Positions 58,309 to 64,000 of a stretch of 64,000 bases of DNA are shown in pieces. The notes below the pieces were generated by a model. That model made no database searches and was not told where the DNA came from. It was given only the letters and a program-made list of their open reading frames with translations. The position numbers and the translations under genes are program-made. Position 1 is the first letter of the stretch. Every line of letters begins with the position of its first letter. The DNA is from Chlorogloeopsis sp. ULAP01 (lineage in GTDB: Bacteria; Cyanobacteriota; Cyanobacteriia; Cyanobacteriales; Nostocaceae): the NCBI RefSeq assembly GCF_030381805.1, contig NZ_JAUDRH010000019.1, positions 124,001 to 188,000 on the forward strand, read 5' to 3'.

Positions 58309-60279
58309 TTATTGATAAGGAAAAATCATAATTGTTTTGTCTGCATTACTACTAGCTAGCCTCTTCCCATCCGGGCTAAAAGCCACAGCATAAACTGCAC
58401 TTCGATTTTCTGTAAAAGTACGAATTTCTTCACCTGTATCTACTTGCCATAACTTAAGAGTCTTGTCTTGACTACCACTAGCTAATAATTTACCATTTGG
58501 GCTAAAGGCTACAGAATAAACTTCATCTGTATGTCCCATCAAAGTGCGAATTTCTTGACCACTTTCTACATCCCATAGCCTAATAATTTTATCTTGACTA
58601 CTACTAGCTAATAATTTACCATTCGGGCTAAAAGTAATAGAATAAATTCTTCCCCAAGAATTAGAATAACCTTTGAGAGTCAGGAATTTATTTTGTGTAA
58701 GGTACCAAATTTTTATAGTTCCATCATTATCACCACTACCACTAGCTAGCATCTTGCCATCTGAACTAAAAGAAACACATAAAACTTCATCTATATGACC
58801 TGTAAGTGTATAAGTTTCTTGCTGCTTTTCTATATACCAAAGCTTAATAGTTTTATCTTGACTAGCGCTAGCTAAAATTTTACTATTCGGACTAAAAGCT
58901 ACTGAATTTACTCTCTCTTTATGTCCGGATAATGTACAGATTTCCTGTTCTGTGCGTACATCCCATAATTTAATTTTTATCCCATCATTGCCGCTAGCCA
59001 ATATATTTCCATTCGGACTAAAAGCTACTGAATTTACTCTCTCAGAAACTTTGATGGTACGAGGTTCTTGATTAACTAAATGCCAAATTTTGATAGTTTT
59101 GTCATGGCTACCGCTTGCTAGTGTTTGCCCATCATTACTAAAAGCAATAGACACTACTCGCTCTAAATGTCCTTGGAGAGTGGATACAAATTTTAAGTTC
59201 TGGATGATTGTTGGCTGTGATTCAGGTATAGCTACTACTGGCACAAATACCTTAGTTGCTTCTGGATCTGGCTGAGGCTTGAAGTTTTTCTTTTCCTCTG
59301 GTGGTGATTGACTTTGCAAAATGGTGGTTTGTTGTTCTTGGGGTTTTAGTGATGTTTGTTGTGTAGTATTTTCTGTTTTTGTTTTTTTATTTAAAATCTC
59401 TTGGTGAAGTTGCTGTTCTACTTGAGTTATTGACTGTGTTAACTTTTGCAGTTCTGTTTGAAGTAGGGCGATCGCATACTTAAATTCTTCTGTCTGTTTT
59501 TCAGTATTTGTATTCAGTTCGGCAATACACTGTTGGAGCGGCTGAATTTGTTGCTGAGTATTTGTATTTAACTGTTGTGTAAAGGACTCTATTTGTGATA
59601 AGCGCTGATTAATAGCGTCAAGATTAGGCGCTTGTTGGAACTTCTGTAATTGCTCCATTTGCTGCTGAGTACTTTTACTCAATTGTTGTGTAAAAATATC
59701 CAGTTGTGTGAGGCGCTGTCTGAGTAGTTCAAATTGCTGATGAGTAGCTGTATTTAACTGCTGAGTAAAGGTATCAAGTTGGGCAAAATACTGCCTGAGT
59801 GGCTCAATTTGTTGCTCTGTAGTTCTGCTCAATTGGTGTGTGAAGGCATCAAGCTGGGCGAGATGTTGTCTAAGTGGCTCAATTTGTTGTTCAGTATTTC
59901 TACTCAACTGCTGCCTAAAGGAATCGAGTTGTACAAGTCGCTGCCGAACCGAGTCAGTAGATTGTTCTTGCTGGTGGCGTTGTAATTCCTCTATTTGTTC
60001 TTGAGTTGTTTGACTTAAATTTTGTGTAAAGCTGTCAAAGTTCTCTAAACGTTGTCGGAAAGGATCAATCAATTGATCTAATTGAGCGATCGCTGTTTGC
60101 TGTTGCCGTTCGTTTAAATTCTTCAATCTTTCCCGATTAGCCACATTTAAACCAATAGCTACAGTCAAAGGAGCTGCTGCATAGACAGCTTGTTGAGTTA
60201 CTGCTGCCACCAAGGTTCCAAGTGCAGAGGCATACAGGGAAACGTATTCAGTAACTTCTAGCCAGTGGAGTTTAGTCAT
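58309..60279 (-). CDS. Coiled-coil WD40 repeat protein with 25-residue tandem repeats
   Basis: A 656-residue protein. Residues 10-45 are hydrophobic (YVSLYASALGTLVAAVTQQA, AAAPLTVAIGLNVA), probably a membrane hairpin. Residues 50-295 are a Gln-rich coiled coil built from near-identical 25-residue units (AQLDAFTHQLSRTTEQQIEP; AQLDTFTQQLNTATHQQFEL). A Pro/Gln/Thr linker follows, and seven WD40 blades fill 360-656 (for example SVAFSPNGKLLASGSQDKTL then KLWQV), a complete propeller. The blades are near-identical, as in other cyanobacterial WD40 proteins. It looks like a membrane-anchored scaffold for protein partners. No enzymatic domain. It diverges from the tocopherol cyclase gene. Confidence 0.9.
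   Translation of the reverse strand: MTKLHWLEVTEYVSLYASALGTLVAAVTQQAVYAAAPLTVAIGLNVANRERLKNLNERQQQTAIAQLDQLIDPFRQRLENFDSFTQNLSQTTQEQIEELQRHQQEQSTDSVRQRLVQLDSFRQQLSRNTEQQIEPLRQHLAQLDAFTHQLSRTTEQQIEPLRQYFAQLDTFTQQLNTATHQQFELLRQRLTQLDIFTQQLSKSTQQQMEQLQKFQQAPNLDAINQRLSQIESFTQQLNTNTQQQIQPLQQCIAELNTNTEKQTEEFKYAIALLQTELQKLTQSITQVEQQLHQEILNKKTKTENTTQQTSLKPQEQQTTILQSQSPPEEKKNFKPQPDPEATKVFVPVVAIPESQPTIIQNLKFVSTLQGHLERVVSIAFSNDGQTLASGSHDKTIKIWHLVNQEPRTIKVSERVNSVAFSPNGNILASGNDGIKIKLWDVRTEQEICTLSGHKERVNSVAFSPNSKILASASQDKTIKLWYIEKQQETYTLTGHIDEVLCVSFSSDGKMLASGSGDNDGTIKIWYLTQNKFLTLKGYSNSWGRIYSITFSPNGKLLASSSQDKIIRLWDVESGQEIRTLMGHTDEVYSVAFSPNGKLLASGSQDKTLKLWQVDTGEEIRTFTENRSAVYAVAFSPDGKRLASSNADKTIMIFPYQ
59704..59931 (-). 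repeat. 75-bp tandem repeats in the WD40 gene
   Basis: At least three consecutive 75-base units encode the 25-residue coiled-coil repeats at residues about 117-192; degenerate units lie on both sides. They are likely prone to copy-number change by slippage or recombination. Confidence 0.75.
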
Positions 60280-60558
60280 AAGTGGACTGTGCTGTACTTG
60301 CTGCTGAAATAGAAAACAGCCAGAAGGCGCTCTTGGGAGTAGAAAGGTTTTCTCTCATCTTGTGCCAAGCATATTCTTTGAATCTGTGCCGAAAATTCCC
60401 CATTGTGACAGCAGATAAATAAAGGTACTGCCTGAAGGAGCGAGACGGCAACTCACGATGTAACAATTTTTCTGTCTCCAGATAGAAAAGATTTCATTAA
60501 TGTTCAGGATTTTCAAGCGATCGCTCATACTAAAAAAGATTGTCTTCACCGAAAATTC

Positions 60559-61656
60559 ATGCTTGGTTTGCTTAGAAATCCTTTTGACACCACTCACACT
60601 CCTCACAGTGGATATCATTGGGACGGTACTAGCCGTCGCTTTTTTGAAGGTTGGTATTACCGGGTAACTTTACCTGGCGAGGCTCAATCCTTTGCCTTTA
60701 TGTACTCTATCGAAGACCCCGTTGGTGGTAAACCCCATAGTGGAGGTGCAGCACAAATTCTCGCTCCAGATGATGAATATTTGTGCCGTACTTTCCCAAA
60801 TGTCAGCAAGTTTTGGGCAAACCAGGAGGAGCTGGCATTGGGACATTGGGGTAAAGCAGATTTAGATATTAAACCTGGTTACCTGCTCAGTGCCGATTTT
60901 GAACGTTATGTACAACAAGGCTATCAAGCGACAGCTACCCTAAATCAGGGAGCAATTTTTGACCCTGGTAGTGGCAAATATTGCCGTTGGCAGTATGAAA
61001 TTCAGCCAGTATATGGCTGGGGGAACAAAGGCAGCATACAGCAATCAACCGCAGGTTGGGTGTCATTTTTGCAGATTTTTGAACCTGGTTGGCAAATTTT
61101 GATGGCGCATGGGTTGGCTAGCGGTTGGATTGACTGGAATGGCAAACGCTACGAGTTTACTAATGCCCCTGCTTATGGCGAGAAAAATTGGGGAGGCGCT
61201 TTTCCCCAAAGATGGTTTTGGGCAAATTGTAATAGTTTTCTCGATCAGCCGGATCTAGCTTTAACAGCTGGTGGTGGTAGACGGGGAGTTTTGTGGTGGA
61301 TGGAATCTGTAGCAATGATTGGGTTGCACTATCAAGGGAAATTTTATGAATTTGTTCCTTGGAATTCTCAAGTGAGCTGGAATATTCAGCCTTGGGGTAG
61401 CTGGCAAATGCAAGCAAAAAATTCTCAATATGAGGTCGAGTTACTTGGAGCTACTGATTTACCAGGTACTCCCCTACGCGCACCTACAGAAAATGGTTTG
61501 ATATTTTGCTGTCGCGATACCTTACAGGGACGGTTAAATTTAGAATTGCGAGAAATTGGTGGTAATCAAAAGAGAACAATCCTCAAAGCATCTAGTTCTC
61601 TATGTGGATTAGAAATAGGCGGGGGCCCTTGGAACAATAGCTGGCAGCACGATTAA
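60559..61656 (+). CDS. Tocopherol cyclase
   Basis: A 365-residue protein of the VTE1/Slr1737 family. Hallmarks are TPHSGYHWDGTSRRFFEGWY, SFAFMYSIEDPVGG, VYGWGNKGSIQQSTAGWVSF, YGEKNWGGAFPQRWFWANCN and GLASGWIDWNGKRYEF. It closes the chromanol ring of methylphytylbenzoquinols to give tocopherols, at the membrane. Sequence length and motif order fit cyanobacterial enzymes and lack the plant transit peptide. ATG 60559 precedes the family start closely. No other vte genes are in the window. It is followed 29 bases later by a tRNA gene. Confidence 0.95.
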   Translation: MLGLLRNPFDTTHTPHSGYHWDGTSRRFFEGWYYRVTLPGEAQSFAFMYSIEDPVGGKPHSGGAAQILAPDDEYLCRTFPNVSKFWANQEELALGHWGKADLDIKPGYLLSADFERYVQQGYQATATLNQGAIFDPGSGKYCRWQYEIQPVYGWGNKGSIQQSTAGWVSFLQIFEPGWQILMAHGLASGWIDWNGKRYEFTNAPAYGEKNWGGAFPQRWFWANCNSFLDQPDLALTAGGGRRGVLWWMESVAMIGLHYQGKFYEFVPWNSQVSWNIQPWGSWQMQAKNSQYEVELLGATDLPGTPLRAPTENGLIFCCRDTLQGRLNLELREIGGNQKRTILKASSSLCGLEIGGGPWNNSWQHD

Positions 61657-61685
61657 AAATGATATTATGGGGAATGGTATCTATT

Positions 61686-61759
61686 GGGGCTGTAGCTCAG
61701 TTGGATAGAGCGAGCGCCTCCTAAGCGCTAGGTCGCGCGTTCAAGTCGCGCCAGTCCCG
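61686..61759 (+). tRNA. tRNA-Arg (anticodon CCT)
   Basis: The 74-base cloverleaf folds cleanly: acceptor GGGGCTG/CAGTCCC with one G-T pair, D arm with TAGCTCAGTTGGATAGAGC, anticodon stem AGCGC/GCGCT with loop CTCCTAA (CCT at the centre), and T arm GCGCG-TTCAAGT-CGCGC. Discriminator G; CCA is not encoded. It reads AGG codons. Confidence 0.96.
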
Positions 61760-62304
61760 TTCCCCCTCAAATCTTGAAATCTCTGTAAGGACTTGGTTTC
61801 AGGGTTTTGTTATTTTGGTTTAATAGCTCAAATATAGTACGTAAGCACTATTTGGCATTGATCTTATAATTTCTAATGAATATGGACTGAATATAGACTC
61901 ATATTTTATTTTTGAAATATACGTAGTAGGGTGTGTTAGCGAAGCGTAACGCACCTTGCCAAGACTTTGGTGCCTTACGGACTATGTCCTAACGCACCCT
62001 ACTCGATAACCTCTAATGAATATGATATGTTAGTCCGTGTTAAGCTGCGACTTAAAATTGTACCAACGTTGTCCAGCAGCTATAAAACAAAATTGCAAGA
62101 GTACTTTGCATCTGCGCAAATAATAGATAAAATCTAGCATCGAATCTGTAATCAGTACCCATTGCTTTCAGGTACTGAATTACGGTAAATGAAGTTGGAA
62201 AAATGACTAAGATCTAAATTTAGACATATTTTCACAACTCTGTAAATTTATACTATTATTCTTTTTCAAGAAAATTCTATTGAAGTTGCCAAAGTTATAA
62301 AACC
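61760..62304. other. Intergenic with a palindromic repeat
   Basis: About 0.55 kb between tRNA-Arg and the YdcF-type gene. The notable part is the palindromic repeat at 61925-62003. The rest is AT-rich without coding signal. Confidence 0.45.
61925..62003. repeat. 79-bp palindromic repeat (GTAGGGTG...CACCCTAC)
   Basis: Outer arms AGTAGGGTGTGTTAG and CTAACGCACCCTACT pair with one G-T/mismatch position; inside are AGCGAAGCG and further short pairs. I recognise this as a repeat style spread through Nostocales intergenic DNA. Confidence 0.8.
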
Positions 62305-62874
62305 TTGAAAAAGCTACTATTTACAGCAATTTCTTCCCCATTCATGCTCCTAATCCTACCACTAGCACTGTTATGGAGTTACAAGGAAATACAAAGTCAA
62401 TTACACCAACCACAGGCAATTCTCGTTTTAGGTGGTTCTACAAGAAAATTAGAACGAGAAAAGTTTACGGCAGATTTTGCCCGTAGGCATCCCAATTTAC
62501 CGATTTGGATTTCTGGAGGTAGCCCTCCAAGTGTGACAAGAAAAGTGTTTTCCAAAGCAGGAATCGACTCTAAGCGATTGCATTTAGATTATCGGGCGAA
62601 TAATACAGTAGAAAACTTTACGACACTTGTGGGTGAGTTGGAAAGCACTGGTATTAAAAGTGTCTACTTGATTACTTCTGACTTTCATATGCGACGTGCC
62701 ACTGTTGTCGGCGAGATTGTTTTGGGTAGTAGGGGAATCAATTTTAAGCCAGTGTCTGTTCCTTCTGATAATTCCCCGGAACCACTAGCAAAGTCTATTC
62801 GTGATGGAGTCAGATCTTTAGTTTGGGTGGCAACTGGTTATACAGGAGGAAATCAGTTGCAAGACGAGCATTAA
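62305..62874 (+). CDS. YdcF/ElyC family (DUF218) protein
   Basis: A 189-residue protein with an N-terminal membrane anchor (FTAISSPFMLLILPLALLWS) and the DUF218 domain: QAILVLGGSTRKLEREKFTA, IWISGGSPPSVTRKVFSKAG, NNTVENFTTLVGELESTG and KSVYLITSDFHMRRATVVGE. Family members (SanA, ElyC, YdcF) affect envelope integrity in enterobacteria. Start is TTG 62305, which places the positive residues before the anchor. Envelope role is inferred. Confidence 0.87.
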   Translation: MKKLLFTAISSPFMLLILPLALLWSYKEIQSQLHQPQAILVLGGSTRKLEREKFTADFARRHPNLPIWISGGSPPSVTRKVFSKAGIDSKRLHLDYRANNTVENFTTLVGELESTGIKSVYLITSDFHMRRATVVGEIVLGSRGINFKPVSVPSDNSPEPLAKSIRDGVRSLVWVATGYTGGNQLQDEH

Positions 62875-62939
62875 CCCTGAATTTAGAATCTTAAGGACGA
62901 ATTCTTACAAAATTATTAAAGTAAATTTTAATCGTTCTA

Positions 62940-62992
62940 CCGTAAATATACTGAATTGTTTATATGACTATGCAAAATATTTCCGTAAATAT
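62940..62992. repeat. Direct repeat CCGTAAATAT, two copies
   Basis: Identical 10-base words at 62940-62949 and 62983-62992, the second overlapping the palindrome ATTCCGGAAT. They precede a candidate small-RNA promoter and could be regulator sites. Confidence 0.4.
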
Positions 62993-63026
62993 TCCGGAAT
63001 TTATTTTGGCAGTTTAGTATATAGTT

Positions 63027-63145
63027 AATGTGCGGTGAAAAACCGCAACTAATTCCAAGAACTATACCGAATCAATTAACTATTACCAACTATCTAAAGT
63101 TAGTACTCTATCCCCTTTCCGAGAACCGGAGAGGGGATAGTATTT
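63027..63145 (+). ncRNA. Candidate small RNA with 5' hairpin and strong 3' terminator
   Basis: TATAGT (63020-63025) is followed a few bases later by a 5' hairpin TGCGGT/ACCGCA (about 63030-63047), then roughly 55 unpaired bases, then a strong hairpin CTATCCCCT/AGGGGATAG (63108-63116 and 63132-63140) with an inner TCCG/CGGA pair and TATTTTA after. The overall layout is that of many cyanobacterial sRNAs. There is no coding frame inside. The terminator could alternatively end the YdcF-type transcript. Confidence 0.4.
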
Positions 63146-63147
63146 TA
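63108..63147 (+). terminator. Terminator upstream of the DUF1400 gene
   Basis: A 9-bp perfect stem CTATCCCCT/AGGGGATAG extended by an inner TCCG/CGGA, followed by TATTTTA. It could end the YdcF-family transcript or the small-RNA candidate. Confidence 0.7.
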
Positions 63148-63212
63148 TGGAAAAATACAACCATTGATACTGATTAATTGGGACTACTTATTTCTAGGGT
63201 TGAATTATTCTG

Positions 63213-63773
63213 ATGCTTTTCAGTTTATATGCAATGAAGTACCCATTTAATATCCGATCTAGTACATTTTATCTAATAGCTAGTGTTGCTACTTTGCTTT
63301 TTAGTACAAGTACACTGGCGGCAGAAAGGGTTGTTTTTACATACAACATTTTTCGTGAATCAGTATCAGTAGACGAATTAACAAGCTTTGCTGAAACTGG
63401 AGAAGCTTCGCCAAGGTTAAATTATTATTTAAACCAAACTAATCAAGATCCACAGACAGTTCGCAATGTCTTAACTCAAGAACTCAACGCCAGCCCTGTT
63501 GTTTTGGATCGAGCGCTGAATAACCCAATTGGTGAATTTTTACTAGATCGAATCAGTCAAACAATTCGTACTCCCTCCAATCGAGCAAATCGACAAGCTT
63601 TACGATCAGCAATAGTATTATCTGCTAGCAAAGACAATAGAGTTTCATTAATTGAAATTCTTCAAAATTATCCGACAACAGAAGTTTATGTAGAGGGCGA
63701 TCGCCTGGCTGCAACTTATAATCAACTCAGCATTTTGATAGAAGGTTTACAAAATATATTGGGTAGTCGTTAA
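63213..63773 (+). CDS. DUF1400 domain protein with signal peptide
   Basis: A 186-residue exported protein. Signal peptide: STFYLIASVATLLFSTSTLA, cleaved about residue 37. The mature part is VVFTYNIFRESVSVDELTSF, AETGEASPRLNYYLNQTNQD, VVLDRALNNPIGEFLLDRIS, which is the DUF1400 domain normally fused to the front of cyanobacterial secreted alpha/beta hydrolases. Here it stands alone, without the hydrolase domain; all of it is present and it ends naturally at 63771-63773. It might act as an accessory or be a truncated hydrolase. Starts at ATG 63213 or 63234. Confidence 0.82.
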   Translation: MLFSLYAMKYPFNIRSSTFYLIASVATLLFSTSTLAAERVVFTYNIFRESVSVDELTSFAETGEASPRLNYYLNQTNQDPQTVRNVLTQELNASPVVLDRALNNPIGEFLLDRISQTIRTPSNRANRQALRSAIVLSASKDNRVSLIEILQNYPTTEVYVEGDRLAATYNQLSILIEGLQNILGSR

Positions 63774-63852
63774 TCATTTTGATTACATAGCCGCCATGAA
63801 ATTCAACCTGATAACGAAGCTAGTCTTCCCTTGTGCCTTCTATTTCAAGGCA

Positions 63853-64000
63853 TCACTCTAATGATGGATGTAACTTCACAGTATAATCTGCCATGATCTG
63901 GAGTTGCGATCGCGTAGCGTACTGTAAGTAATCGCTACCATTGCCGAGTCGCAATGCAGCAAGTGCAAAAGCCATGATGAAAAGGCGAGTTTTTTTCCAG
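63853..64000 (-). CDS. Possible C-terminal part of a gene entering from the right edge
   Basis: On the minus strand the frame is open from the window edge to a TGA at 63853-63855 and reads WKKTRLFIMAFALAALRLGN and YLQYATRSQLQIMADYTVKL. No family is recognised and 48 residues are too few to judge. Listed only so that the edge is documented; it may be non-coding. Confidence 0.25.
   Translation of the reverse strand, partial: WKKTRLFIMAFALAALRLGNGSDYLQYATRSQLQIMADYTVKLHPSLE

Overview
This window is chromosomal DNA from a cyanobacterium, most likely a filamentous, heterocyst-type (Nostocales-like) strain; the species cannot be fixed from sequence alone. The evidence is the high density of HIP1 octamers (GCGATCGC), heptamer STRR-type repeats (units such as TGACTAT and GGTCATT), a moderately AT-rich base composition, and genes that are near-diagnostic for cyanobacteria: GuaB3, Ycf35/DUF1257 with its ferredoxin, tocopherol cyclase, a LabA-like NYN protein, a long LptC, DUF3038/DUF4335, DUF2288, DUF6887/DUF6888, and the sRNA Yfr1 just upstream of trxA.

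Layout. 0-6.5 kb: a phospholipase D family protein (cut by the window edge), a small gene split by a stop, a frameshifted small membrane protein (Psb35-like), a PNPOx-like flavoprotein, a DUF6887/DUF6888 pair, a GH57 branching enzyme, a hairpin-rich mobile-element relic and a secreted protein. 6.5-12.5 kb: the leftward chaperone block grpE-dnaK-dnaJ, followed by an overlapping tusA-like gene and rsgA. 13-18.3 kb: rightward pilB-pilT-pilC and an unknown gene. 18.4-26 kb: a BioU-like enzyme, the DUF2997-ycf35-ferredoxin cluster, DUF3038-DUF4335, a site-2-protease-like membrane protein and a broken secreted gene. 26-32.6 kb: mutS2 and a very large hybrid histidine kinase. 32.8-40 kb: guaB3-yfr1-trxA, a LOG-family protein, pepA and an EcsC/TerB-like protein. 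39.6-46.9 kb: a hydrolase/acyltransferase pair that mirrors the two halves of plant phytyl ester synthase, metG, a labA-like gene overlapping lptC, and a PBP4-type carboxypeptidase. 47.9-56.5 kb: plsX-fabH-fabD, then about 4.8 kb of accessory DNA (TetR/Rieske pair, a GC-rich hydrolase, four intact or decayed toxin-antitoxin-like modules), then plsC. 56.6-64 kb: an AI-2E-type exporter, DUF2288, a coiled-coil WD40 protein, tocopherol cyclase, tRNA-Arg(CCT), a YdcF-family protein and a DUF1400 protein.

How the genes work together: most of the window is housekeeping (protein folding, ribosome assembly, lipid-precursor and phosphatidate synthesis, LPS export, glycogen branching, type IV pili, redox). 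The most unusual signal is repeat-driven: the same classes of low-complexity or palindromic intergenic sequence have entered protein-coding genes in frame (rsgA, mutS2, the hybrid kinase twice, the lptC start), while other short insertions or duplications have broken small genes (a stop at 1434, a HIP1-associated frameshift near 2113, a 13-bp duplication in a toxin at 55656). I found no CRISPR array, no intact transposase and no obvious prophage. No large undescribed multi-gene system is evident; the best candidates for new biology are the repeat insertions, the interrupted plsX-fabH-fabD-plsC cluster, the TetR/Rieske divergon with two matched operators, the structured plsX leader and the small-RNA candidates.
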